DNA of 12,292 nucleotides from Streptomyces violaceus. Lineage in GTDB: Bacteria > Actinomycetota > Actinomycetes > Streptomycetales > Streptomycetaceae. The number at the start of each line of letters is the position of its first letter. The first letter of the stretch is position 1. A program made the position numbers and the translations under genes. Location: contig KL569114.1 of the NCBI GenBank assembly GCA_000715635.1, positions 5,515-17,806 of the forward strand. Reading direction: 5' to 3'. Under the pieces are notes generated by a model. That model saw only the letters and a program-made list of their open reading frames with translations, did no database searches and was not told where the DNA came from. This document shows positions 1-7,235 of this stretch, piece by piece.

Positions 1-98
1 ATGCCGAGGACGACGACGAAGTAGATGCCGAGGAGCGAGTAGTCGAGCCAGTTCGTGGGGAGTCGCAGCTCGGCTGACAGATATGTGGGGGTCTGCAT
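1..98 (-). CDS. Sodium:solute symporter, N-terminal fragment (cut by window edge)
   Basis: Only the first 32 codons are present, reading out of the window on the minus strand from an ATG whose complement is at 96-98. The peptide begins MQTPTYLSAELRLPTNWLDY and continues into a hydrophobic stretch, SLLGIYFVVVLG, which looks like the first membrane segment. From memory, the NWLDY...YFVVVLG pattern is typical of the N-terminus of actinobacterial SSS-family (solute:sodium symporter) permeases. A purine-rich GAGGG lies just upstream of the ATG. The gene is divergent from galT across about 165 bases. An SSS sugar transporter beside a gal operon suggests galactose or related sugar uptake, but the substrate is inference. 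The body of the protein is outside the window. Confidence 0.7.
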   Translation of the reverse strand, partial: MQTPTYLSAELRLPTNWLDYSLLGIYFVVVLG

Positions 99-171
99 GA
101 GCCCTCGCTTCGTTGCGCGAACCGATACGCCGCGGAATCTACGCCTCCGCGTTCAGTCGTTGAACACGTCT

Positions 172-219
172 GCTGATGCTCTTTGTTTGATTGTGATGTT
201 GACGGTTGGGGGGAGTGAT
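172..219 (+). promoter_or_regulatory. galP1-like operator: TGTGAT-type hexamers upstream of galT
   Basis: Five hexamers resembling TGTGAT lie in an AT-richer stretch before galT: GCTGAT (172-177), TTTGAT (186-191), TGTGAT (192-197), GTTGAC (198-203) and AGTGAT (214-219). The middle three are head to tail with no gap. From the literature, the S. lividans galP1 promoter (galactose-induced, glucose-sensitive) has an operator of direct hexamers with consensus TGTGAT. The hexamers here overlap the candidate -35 at 199-204, as expected for a repressor site. The hexamers are seen directly; the equivalence to galP1 is inferred. Confidence 0.6.
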
Positions 220-229
220 GTTTTAATAT
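199..229 (+). promoter_or_regulatory. Candidate gal operon promoter
   Basis: A TTGACG hexamer at 199-204 matches the -35 consensus TTGACA in five of six positions. It is followed by an AT-rich -10 region, TTTAAT at 222-227 (17-base spacer) or TAATAT at 224-229 (19-base spacer). Transcription would start near 235, giving a leader of about 28 bases before the galT GTG. TTTTAATAT is conspicuous in DNA this GC-rich. No transcript data are available. Confidence 0.55.
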
Positions 230-262
230 GTTGGGTTATGTTTGAAGGATGAGGAGTCCGGC

Positions 263-1324
263 GTGAAGAAGACCTCGACCCGGCTGGCCGACGGTCGCGA
301 GCTCATCTACTACGACCTGCGTGACGACAGCGTGCGCGACGCGGCCGACCGCCGCCCGCTGGACCGCACCGTCACGACGTCCGAGATCCGCCGCGACCCC
401 CTGCTCGGCGACTCCGTCGCCATCGCCTCGCACCGCCAGGGCCGCACCTACCATCCGCCGGCCGACGAATGCCCCCTGTGCCCCTCCGAGGGCGACCGGC
501 TGAGCGAGATCCCGGACTCGTCGTACGACGTCGTCGTGTTCGAGAACCGCTTCCCCTCGCTGGCCGGAGACTCGGGCCGCTGCGAGGTCGTCTGCTTCAC
601 CTCCGACCACAACGTCTCCTTCGCCGGCCTCACCGAGGAGCAGGCGGGCCTGGTGCTGGAGGCGTGGACGGACCGTACGTCGGAGCTGTCCCATCTCCCC
701 TCCGTCGAGCAGGTCTTCTGCTTCGAGAACCGTGGTGCCGAGATCGGCGTGACCCTCCAGCACCCGCACGGGCAGATCTACGCCTACCCCTTCACCACCC
801 CGCGCACCGCCCTGACACTCCGCTCCGTCGCGACCCACAAGGAGATGACGGGCGGGGAGAACCTCTTCGACGCCGTCCTGGAGCGTGAACTCGCCGACGA
901 GCGGGTCATCCTGGAGGGTGAACACTGGGTGGCATTCGTGCCGTATGCGGCGCACTGGCCGTACGAGGTCCACCTGTACCCCAAGCGCCGTGTGCCCGAC
1001 CTGCTCGGTCTGGACGAGGCCGCGCGCACAGAGTTTCCCAAGATTTATCTGGAACTCTTGAGGCGCTTCGACCGGATCTTCGGTGAGGGCGAGCCTCCGA
1101 CGCCGTACATCGCGGCCTGGCACCAGGCCCCGTTCGGCGCGCTGGAGGAGTTCGACGGGGTCGTGCGGGAGGACTTCGCGCTGCACCTCGAGCTTTTCAC
1201 CATCCGCCGCACTTCCGGCAAGCTGAAGTTCCTCGCGGGTTCCGAGTCCGGCATGAACGTGTTCATCAACGACGTGCCGCCGGAGCGCGCGGCCGAGCGA
1301 CTGCGAGAGGTAGCTAGTTCATGA
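263..1324 (+). CDS. galT: Galactose-1-phosphate uridylyltransferase GalT
   Basis: This 353-residue protein transfers UMP from UDP-glucose to galactose-1-phosphate in the cytoplasmic Leloir pathway. The HIT-superfamily active-site motif HPHGQ is at residues 167-171, with His169 expected to be the nucleotide-carrying nucleophile. A CPLC pair (Cys70, Cys73) fits the structural metal site, and WHQAPFG near the C-terminus matches the second domain. Length is normal for the family. I chose the GTG at 263 because GAGGAG at 251-256 sits six bases upstream and homologues start at (M/V)[21 protein letters not shown] at 242 in the same frame would place the Shine-Dalgarno sequence inside the gene. The stop overlaps the galE start by four bases (ATGA), so the two are translationally coupled. 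Confidence 0.95.
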   Translation: MKKTSTRLADGRELIYYDLRDDSVRDAADRRPLDRTVTTSEIRRDPLLGDSVAIASHRQGRTYHPPADECPLCPSEGDRLSEIPDSSYDVVVFENRFPSLAGDSGRCEVVCFTSDHNVSFAGLTEEQAGLVLEAWTDRTSELSHLPSVEQVFCFENRGAEIGVTLQHPHGQIYAYPFTTPRTALTLRSVATHKEMTGGENLFDAVLERELADERVILEGEHWVAFVPYAAHWPYEVHLYPKRRVPDLLGLDEAARTEFPKIYLELLRRFDRIFGEGEPPTPYIAAWHQAPFGALEEFDGVVREDFALHLELFTIRRTSGKLKFLAGSESGMNVFINDVPPERAAERLREVASS

Positions 1325-2283
1325 GCGGGAAGTACCTGGTGACGGGCGGTGCGGGCTATGTCGGCGGCGTCGTCGCCCAGCACCTGCTGGAGGCGGGCCA
1401 CGAGGTCGTCGTCCTGGACAACCTCTCCACGGGCTTCCGTGAAGGCGTCCCGGCGGGCGCCACCTTCATCGAGGGCGACATCCGCGATGCCGCCAAATGG
1501 CTGGATTCCTCGTACGACGGCGTCCTGCACTTCGCCGCGTTCTCGCAGGTCGGCGAATCGGTCGTGAAGCCGGAGAAGTACTGGGACAACAACGTCGCAG
1601 GCACCATGGCCCTGCTGGCCGCGATGCGCGAGGCGGGCGTGGCCAGGCTCGTCTTCTCCTCCACGGCGGCGACGTACGGCGAACCGGAGGAGGTTCCGAT
1701 CGTCGAGTCGGCGCCGACGTCCCCGACCAACCCGTACGGCGCCTCGAAGCTCGCGGTCGACCACATGATCACCGGCGAGGCGGCGGCACACGGCCTGGGC
1801 GCGGTCTCGCTGCGCTACTTCAACGTGGCGGGCGCGTACGGCGAGCACGGCGAGCGCCACGACCCCGAGTCCCACCTGATCCCGCTCGTCCTCCAGGTCG
1901 CGCAGGGCAGGCGCGAGGCGATCTCCGTCTTCGGCGACGACTACCCGACGCCGGACGGTACCTGCGTCCGCGACTACATCCACGTGGCGGACCTCGCCGA
2001 CGCCCACCTGCTGGCCCTGAAGGCGGCCACCCCCGGCGAGCACCTCATCTGCAACCTCGGCAACGGCAACGGCTTCTCGGTCCGCGAGGTCATCGAGACG
2101 GTCCGCAGCGTGACCGGCCACCCGATCCCGGAAGTGGTCGCCCCCCGCCGGGGCGGCGACCCGGCGGTCCTGGTGGCCTCGGCGGCCACGGCCCACGAGA
2201 AGCTGGGCTGGAACCCGTCCCGCGCGGACCTCGCGGGAATCGTCGCGGACGCGTGGGACTTCGCGCAGCGGCGCGGCAACTAG
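1321..2283 (+). CDS. galE: UDP-glucose 4-epimerase GalE
   Basis: GalE interconverts UDP-galactose and UDP-glucose using tightly bound NAD. It is an extended short-chain dehydrogenase of 320 residues. The nucleotide-binding glycine motif TGGAGYVG is at residues 8-15. The catalytic YxxxK is Tyr139-Lys143 in NPYGASK. The serine/threonine partner lies in FSSTAATYG (112-120), with Thr115 aligning to Ser124 of the E. coli enzyme by my count. The ATG overlaps the galT stop (ATGA at 1321-1324), with GAGAGG at 1305-1310 as a spaced ribosome site. galK follows after a 26-base gap, so this is the middle gene of galTEK. S. lividans has a second promoter, galP2, ahead of galE; any equivalent here would lie inside galT, and I did not identify one. 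Confidence 0.95.
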   Translation: MSGKYLVTGGAGYVGGVVAQHLLEAGHEVVVLDNLSTGFREGVPAGATFIEGDIRDAAKWLDSSYDGVLHFAAFSQVGESVVKPEKYWDNNVAGTMALLAAMREAGVARLVFSSTAATYGEPEEVPIVESAPTSPTNPYGASKLAVDHMITGEAAAHGLGAVSLRYFNVAGAYGEHGERHDPESHLIPLVLQVAQGRREAISVFGDDYPTPDGTCVRDYIHVADLADAHLLALKAATPGEHLICNLGNGNGFSVREVIETVRSVTGHPIPEVVAPRRGGDPAVLVASAATAHEKLGWNPSRADLAGIVADAWDFAQRRGN

Positions 2284-2309
2284 AAGGTACGAAAGGTCAG
2301 GGGTCAGGC

Positions 2310-3476
<1,167 letters not shown>

Positions 3477-3491
3477 CCTCCCCACGAAGCC

Positions 3492-3525
3492 CGGGCGCCC
3501 TCACCTCGGAGAGGAGGGGCGCCCG
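3492..3525. terminator. Hairpin terminator between galK and the convergent lipoprotein gene
   Basis: CGGGCGCCC at 3492-3500 pairs perfectly with GGGCGCCCG at 3517-3525. An upper stem, CCTC/GAGG (3504-3507 with 3511-3514), closes a GGA loop. It is followed by GTCGTTCTTCC on the plus strand, moderately T-rich for this organism. It lies in the only gap between galK (ends 3476) and the convergent gene at 3581-4228, so it probably serves galK and may act in both directions. Confidence 0.75.
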
Positions 3526-3580
3526 AGTCGTTCTTCCGGGACGGCCGTGAGGACAGTGCCTGCCTTCACTGCGAATCGCA

Positions 3581-4228
3581 TCAGCTGCACGCCCCCGGGA
3601 CGGTGGTCAGCGACGTGGTCTTCCACACGCCCTGGGGGGACTTGTCCAGCCGGAGGCGGTACTGGACGAGTGACTCGGGCTTGTCCGGAGTCTTGACGAT
3701 CTTCTTGGTCTTGCGGTTCTTCGTGGACGCCTGGCGCTCGTCGACGCAGTAGAAGAGCACACCCGAACCGGTGTCGCTGATGTGAACCTGGGGATCGAAG
3801 ACCCTGACCTTGCCGACAATGCTGTCGCCGTCGTCCGTGAACTGCTTGATCCACTTGCGGGCAGTCGCCTGGGTGGCATCGGAGTTGTAGAACACGACCG
3901 CGTCAGATTCCGGGTCGGCCTCGATGATCGCCGCGTACTTGGACCGCAGCTCCTCACGGCCGTCGTTCAGGATCGCCTGAAGCTTGGCATCGCTGTTCGT
4001 CCAGCTCTCGAAGTCTGCCTGGAACTCCTTGGGCAGCTTGATCTCCGGCCGCTTGGCGCGCCCCGGCGAAGCCACGGTGGAGGGCCTGGCCGACGTCTTG
4101 CCGTCGCCGGCGCCCGCACCCTTGACCGGGTCGGAGGTCGAGTCGCCTCCTTCTGACCCGCATGCGGTTGTCAACACGGCCATGGATGCGGTGAGCGCGG
4201 CCGTCATGAGCCGGGCGGGGCGGGTCAC
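3581..4228 (-). CDS. Secreted lipoprotein of unknown function
   Basis: A 215-residue protein begins at a GTG (complement of 4226-4228) with GGGAG five bases upstream. The N-terminus is a lipoprotein signal: Arg at residues 3 and 6, a hydrophobic core (MTAALTASMAVL), then LTTAC with Cys23 as the predicted lipid-modified residue. Residues 24-60 are a Gly/Ser/Thr/Pro/Lys-rich linker typical of surface tethers. Residues 62-215 look folded and end in alternating strand-like segments (YRLRLDKSPQGVWKTTSLTTV). Two further cysteines, Cys161 and Cys214, could form a disulfide outside the membrane. The short alpha/beta layout resembles NTF2-like secreted lipoproteins, but no diagnostic motif supports this. 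It lies 77 bases downstream of the GNAT gene on the same strand. Function unknown. Confidence 0.85.
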   Translation of the reverse strand: MTRPARLMTAALTASMAVLTTACGSEGGDSTSDPVKGAGAGDGKTSARPSTVASPGRAKRPEIKLPKEFQADFESWTNSDAKLQAILNDGREELRSKYAAIIEADPESDAVVFYNSDATQATARKWIKQFTDDGDSIVGKVRVFDPQVHISDTGSGVLFYCVDERQASTKNRKTKKIVKTPDKPESLVQYRLRLDKSPQGVWKTTSLTTVPGACS

Positions 4229-4305
4229 TTGTGCTCCCGTTGAGGTGGGGGGTGAGTCAAACGAACCAACGCTATCGCCCGACTCGACGAGCTCTGTTCG
4301 TCGTC

Positions 4306-4752
4306 TCAGCCCAGCCTCTTCATCAGCGTGTACTCCGTGATCCCCGGCGGATAGTCCGGGATCACGCACACCACCTCGTACCCCTGCTTCTCGTAGAACC
4401 GCGGGGCCTGGAAGTCCCAGGTCTCCAGGCGGGACGAGCGGCAGCCGCGGTCCTTGGACGCGACGCGTTCCGCCTCGCGGAGCAGGGCGGCGCCTAGGCC
4501 CGTGCCGCGGTGGCGTTCGTCGACCCAGAGGTAGGTGACGTGGAGCCAGGTCGCCCAGGTGTAGCCGACGAGGCCGGCGGCCAGACCGTCGTCCGAGTCG
4601 TTCACAGCCCACACGTGCAACGGGACATCCCTTTCGTCCGGAGTTCCGCGCAGGGCTCGCAGGATCGGAGAGGCGGTTGTGTTCGCTTCCCGCAGGCGTG
4701 TGCGGAGCAGATCACGTCGGGCCTTGTCGACTTCTGTCTCAAGACGGAACAT
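4306..4752 (-). CDS. GNAT-family N-acetyltransferase
   Basis: A 148-residue protein of single-domain GNAT size. The acetyl-CoA pyrophosphate-binding motif is RHRGTGLGAALL (80-91), fitting R/Q-x-x-G-x-G/A, preceded by the strand HVTYLWVDE. The C-terminal half has TWDFQAPRFYEKQGYEV (111-127), the usual GNAT segment for CoA contact and domain closure. The acceptor cannot be read from sequence; amine, amino-acid or antibiotic substrates are all possible. I chose the ATG at 4750-4752 because the protein then starts MFRLETEVDKARRDLL, which I recall as the usual N-terminus of Streptomyces homologues. Another ATG four codons earlier (4764) is possible, and neither has a convincing Shine-Dalgarno sequence, so translation could be leaderless. 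It is divergent from the response regulator. Confidence 0.88.
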   Translation of the reverse strand: MFRLETEVDKARRDLLRTRLREANTTASPILRALRGTPDERDVPLHVWAVNDSDDGLAAGLVGYTWATWLHVTYLWVDERHRGTGLGAALLREAERVASKDRGCRSSRLETWDFQAPRFYEKQGYEVVCVIPDYPPGITEYTLMKRLG

Positions 4753-4821
4753 GCGGCACACCATAAACGCGCAGGACAGTCAGTTCTGCAAATAACCTTC
4801 CGCTCCCGGCCCCCGGCCGTA

Positions 4822-4862
4822 CCCTGATGAACAGCACCGGTGGGGGCCGGTGCCGATCAGGG
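4822..4862. repeat. Two-tier perfect inverted repeat (hairpin) in the GNAT/response-regulator gap
   Basis: The outer arms CCCTGAT (4822-4828) and ATCAGGG (4856-4862) enclose inner arms GCACCGG (4834-4840) and CCGGTGC (4847-4853). All 14 base pairs are perfect. The internal loop is asymmetric (5 and 2 bases) and the apical loop is TGGGGG. It lacks a T-run, so it is not a typical terminator. It lies about 70 bases upstream of the GNAT start and 200 bases upstream of the response regulator start. Confidence 0.6.
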
Positions 4863-4873
4863 GGCGAGACAGC

Positions 4874-5001
4874 CGGGTACGACGCCCGGGGTGGGGGTAG
4901 CGGTGTCTGCACGGCGGCGGCCGTGCGGCTGCGGCGACCCGGTCAGGCTGCTGCGAGACGACGGACAGACGCAGCGGCCGGGCACTCCGGCGTCGTACCC
5001 G
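4874..5001. repeat. Long-range 13-bp inverted repeat enclosing smaller hairpins (possible structured RNA)
   Basis: CGGGTACGACGCC at 4874-4886 is the exact reverse complement of GGCGTCGTACCCG at 4989-5001, enclosing 102 bases. Inside is a perfect hairpin, GCACGGC/GCCGTGC (4909-4926, loop GGCG). A weaker GCGGC/GCTGC stem lies at 4931-4951, and GTGTCT (4903-4908) can pair with AGACGC (4967-4972) with one G-U pair. The elements nest without conflict, like a closed multi-branch fold. The region could be the leader of the response regulator mRNA, a small RNA, or DNA-level sites. Function unknown. Confidence 0.4.
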
Positions 5002-5005
5002 TGTG

Positions 5006-5030
5006 GTGTCGTGTTCCGACGATGGGGTAT
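5006..5030 (+). promoter_or_regulatory. Candidate SigB-type stress promoter of the response regulator gene
   Basis: GTGT at 5006-5009, a 15-base spacer and GGGTAT at 5025-5030 fit the published S. coelicolor SigB consensus GNNT-N14-16-GGGTAY. Transcription would start near 5037, leaving a leader of about 28 bases. GGGGTATCCCC at 5024-5034 is also a small palindrome, so the match may be coincidental. The motif is short and weak by itself. Confidence 0.3.
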
Positions 5031-5064
5031 CCCCTGCTCTCAGGAGCCTGGGGAAGGGGGTTAC

Positions 5065-5832
5065 GTGGTTCGCATCCGAGTCCTGGTCGTCGACGACCAT
5101 CGCATCTTCGCCGAGTCACTCGCCGCGGCCCTGGCCGCCGAGCCCGATGTCGACGTCTCCGCGGCCGGCAGCGGTCCCGCCGCGCTGCGCAGCCTGGAGC
5201 GGGCGGTCGCCGAGGGGCGGCGCTTCGACGTGCTGCTCGTGGACGCCGATCTGGGCGGCATGGTGCCGGGCATACGACCGGCCGTACCGGTGCAGGAAGG
5301 CAACGAGGACGGGCTCGTCGACGGGATCTCCCTCGTCACGGGCGTGCGGTCCGCGCAGCCGAACGTACGGATCGTCGTGCTCGCCGAGAAGGACGACCCG
5401 CGGCGCGCCGCCCTGGCCCTGCAGGCCGGGGCCTCCGGGTGGGTCGCCAAGGACTGCTCGCTGTCCCGGCTGCTCACCGTCATCCGGGGCGTGCTGCGCG
5501 ACGAGACCCATCTGCCGCCCGCCCTGCTGACCGGCGTCCTGCGGGAGCTCACCGCCGCGCGCAAGCACCGCACCGAGAGTGAGCGGCTGGTCGAGTCGCT
5601 GACGCCGCGGGAGCGGGAAGTGCTGCGGTGCATGGTCGCCGGGCTGGGCCGGAAGGCCGTCGCCGAGCGGCTGTATCTGTCGCCGCACACCGTGCGGACC
5701 CATATGCAGAACGTCCTCGGCAAGCTCGGTGTGCATTCCACCCTCGCCGCCGTCGCCCTGGCCCGGCGGGCCGGGGTCGGGCCCGCCGACCTAGCCGGGG
5801 ATGTTGTCGAACGGGGCGGTCAGCTGGCGTAG
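5065..5832 (+). CDS. LuxR/NarL-type response regulator with atypical receiver domain, no neighbouring kinase
   Basis: A 255-residue DNA-binding regulator. The receiver starts VVRIRVLVVDDHRIF with acidic Asp10-Asp11. The probable phosphoacceptor is Asp60 in LLVDADLGG, and the conserved Lys is Lys129 in GWVAKD. Two things are odd. The loop after Asp60 is about 20 residues longer than usual (roughly 62-87), lacking the usual MPxxxG motif. The usual Thr/Ser at the end of strand 4 appears to be Ala107 (VVLAEKD). The C-terminal LuxR helix-turn-helix is canonical (LTPREREVLRCMVAGL...LSPHTVRTHMQNVLGKLGV, 179-223). The GTG at 5065 is preceded by GGAAGGGGG. No histidine kinase lies nearby. The last 42 bases overlap the convergent marR-type gene. 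Targets are unknown. Confidence 0.9.
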   Translation: MVRIRVLVVDDHRIFAESLAAALAAEPDVDVSAAGSGPAALRSLERAVAEGRRFDVLLVDADLGGMVPGIRPAVPVQEGNEDGLVDGISLVTGVRSAQPNVRIVVLAEKDDPRRAALALQAGASGWVAKDCSLSRLLTVIRGVLRDETHLPPALLTGVLRELTAARKHRTESERLVESLTPREREVLRCMVAGLGRKAVAERLYLSPHTVRTHMQNVLGKLGVHSTLAAVALARRAGVGPADLAGDVVERGGQLA

Positions 5833-6288
5833 CAGCCCCGCCAGTTCGCCGCGCTGGGTCCGGGAGAGCTCCGCGAGGATCGCGCGCTCCTGGTCCAGCA
5901 GCCCCGCCAGGGCCTGGTCCGCGCGGTCCCTGCCCTCGTCCGTCAGCCGGACCAGGACGCCTCGGCGGTCACTGGGGTCGGGGAGGCGTTCCACCAGGTC
6001 CTTCTTCGCCAGGCGGTCGATGCGGTTCGTCATCGTGCCCGACGTGACCAGGGTCTGGGTGAGGAGCTGCCCCGGCGAGAGCTGATAGGGCGTGCCCGCG
6101 CGGCGCAGGGCCGTCAGGACGTCGAACTCCCACGGCTCCAAGCCGTGCTCCGAGAAGGCCAGCCGCCGCGCCCGGTCCAGATGCCGGGCCAGTCTGCTCA
6201 CGCGGCTGAGCACCTCGAGCGGTTCCACGTCGAGGTCCGGGCGCTCCCGGCGCCATGCTGCGACCAGCCGGTCGACCTCGTCCTCCAT
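5791..6288 (-). CDS. tamR: MarR-family transcriptional regulator, TamR-like
   Basis: A 165-residue winged-helix regulator. The recognition helix region is LVTSGTMTNRIDRLAKKDLV (80-99), and the wing is PDPSDRRGVLVRLT (104-117). An added N-terminal helix with Trp12 (AAWRRERPDLD) and Asp56 in FDVL resembles the urate/TamR subgroup of MarR proteins. Divergence from a trans-aconitate methyltransferase gene matches S. coelicolor TamR, which responds to citrate, aconitate and isocitrate. I chose the ATG at 6286-6288. A second ATG at 6334-6336 in the same frame would put two of three operator units inside the gene. Neither has a good ribosome site. A TACACT box on the minus strand (complement of 6296-6301) would allow a near-leaderless transcript at 6288. 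The 3' end overlaps the response regulator gene by 42 bases. Confidence 0.85.
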   Translation of the reverse strand: MEDEVDRLVAAWRRERPDLDVEPLEVLSRVSRLARHLDRARRLAFSEHGLEPWEFDVLTALRRAGTPYQLSPGQLLTQTLVTSGTMTNRIDRLAKKDLVERLPDPSDRRGVLVRLTDEGRDRADQALAGLLDQERAILAELSRTQRGELAGLLRQLTAPFDNIPG

Positions 6289-6308
6289 GGCGATCAGTGT
6301 AGTGGTTG

Positions 6309-6353
6309 TGTCGACGTAGAGTCTCTTGACATCCATTTTCTTGACGTCGAGAT
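6309..6353. promoter_or_regulatory. Three-unit TamR operator between tamR and tam
   Basis: Three adjoining 15-base units share a GAC(G/A)T core at the same register: unit 1 at 6309-6323 (TGTCGACGTAGAGTC), unit 2 at 6324-6338 (TCTTGACATCCATTT) and unit 3 at 6339-6353 (TCTTGACGTCGAGAT). Unit 3 is a near-perfect palindrome, TCTTGACGTCGAGA, symmetric at 12 of 14 positions. Units 1 and 2 match it at 10 and 11 of 15 positions. Cores 1 and 3 are 30 bp apart. The array covers the candidate tam promoter and lies just upstream of the chosen tamR start, so one bound regulator could control both genes. Confidence 0.7.
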
Positions 6354-6354
6354 A
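6326..6354 (+). promoter_or_regulatory. Candidate tam promoter overlapped by the TamR operator
   Basis: A consensus TTGACA lies at 6326-6331 inside operator unit 2. With a 17-base spacer the -10 would be GAGATA (6349-6354) at the edge of unit 3; nearby ATATAT is an alternative. The -35 is exact but the -10 is poor. Overlap with units 2 and 3 fits repression by TamR. Confidence 0.45.
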
Positions 6355-6416
6355 TATCCGGTGTCACGGTGGGTGTGCGTCCCGAACGGTCACCACCAGG
6401 ACACCTGGAGGACTTC

Positions 6417-7235
6417 ATGCCCGCAGCCGTCCCCACCTGGGACCCCGCCCAGTACCTCCGCCACGCCGGCCACCGTGCCCGACCCTTCGCCGATCTCCTC
6501 GCCCGCGTCCCCGAGCTGCCCGGCAGCGCACCCCGCATCGCCGACCTCGGCTGCGGCCCCGGCAACGTCACGCAGTTCCTCGCCGATCGCTGGACCACCG
6601 CCCGGATCACCGGCTACGACAACTCGCCCGAGATGCTCGACAAGGCCCACGTCGATCATCAGGGCCCCACGCCGGGCGGCGGGCGCCTCGACTTCGACCG
6701 CGCCGACGTGCGCACCTGGACGCCGGCCGAGCCGTACGACCTGATCGTCAGCAACGCCACGCTGCAGTGGGTTCCGGGGCATGTCGAACGGTTCGCCGAC
6801 TGGGTGGCCGGGCTGAAACCGTCCGGCACCTTCGCCTTCCAGGTGCCCGGGAACTTCGACGCCCCCAGCCACCGGCTCATGCGCGAACTCGCCGGCTCCC
6901 CGCGCTGGCGCGACCGGCTCGCCGGCACCCTGCGTCACGCCGACGCCGTCCTCGCACCCGAGGCCTACCAGGAGCACCTCACCGCCCTCGGCTGCACCGC
7001 CGACGTCTGGGAGACGACGTACATCCATCTGCTCCAGGGCGAGGACCCGGTGCTGGACTGGGTGAAGGGGACCGGCCTGCGACCCGTGCTGACCGCCCTC
7101 GCCGACGACCCGGAGGCGCGGGAGAGCTTCGTCACCGAATACCGGGCCGCCCTGCGTGCCGCCTATCCGGCCGGGCCGGATGGCACCCCGTTTCCGTTCC
7201 GCCGGGTTTTCGCGGTGGCCCGGAAGCGGGGGTGA
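6417..7235 (+). CDS. tam: Trans-aconitate 2-methyltransferase Tam
   Basis: This 272-residue class I methyltransferase uses S-adenosylmethionine to methylate trans-aconitate, a spontaneous isomer of the citrate-cycle intermediate cis-aconitate that inhibits aconitase. Motif I is IADLGCGPGN (41-50). The acidic residue ending strand 2 is Asp68 (ITGYDNSPEML). SNATLQWVPGH (112-122) is highly characteristic of Tam proteins. The ATG at 6417 has a strong GGAGG at 6407-6411 with a five-base gap. An in-frame ATG at 6369 would place that ribosome site inside the gene and add 16 residues homologues lack. The divergent tamR and shared operator support the assignment. The 3' end is overlapped on the other strand by the open tail of a toxin-like ORF. 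Confidence 0.92.
   Translation: MPAAVPTWDPAQYLRHAGHRARPFADLLARVPELPGSAPRIADLGCGPGNVTQFLADRWTTARITGYDNSPEMLDKAHVDHQGPTPGGGRLDFDRADVRTWTPAEPYDLIVSNATLQWVPGHVERFADWVAGLKPSGTFAFQVPGNFDAPSHRLMRELAGSPRWRDRLAGTLRHADAVLAPEAYQEHLTALGCTADVWETTYIHLLQGEDPVLDWVKGTGLRPVLTALADDPEARESFVTEYRAALRAAYPAGPDGTPFPFRRVFAVARKRG

Noticed and set aside
55..252. 65-codon plus-strand ORF ahead of galT
   Set aside because: It runs antisense across the symporter start and through the promoter/operator, with no ribosome site or recognisable motif.
242..262. TTG start seven codons upstream for galT
   Set aside because: The only good Shine-Dalgarno sequence (251-256) lies within that extension, and homologues begin at the GTG at 263.
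1497..2309. N-terminal extension of galK through galE
   Set aside because: It reads as out-of-frame galE with no ribosome site. The galactokinase family begins just before the GRVNLIGEH motif, as at the 2310 start.
4840..5064. 75-residue N-terminal extension of the response regulator
   Set aside because: It has weaker third-position GC bias, no homology I recognise, and it precedes a strong ribosome site at the receiver start.
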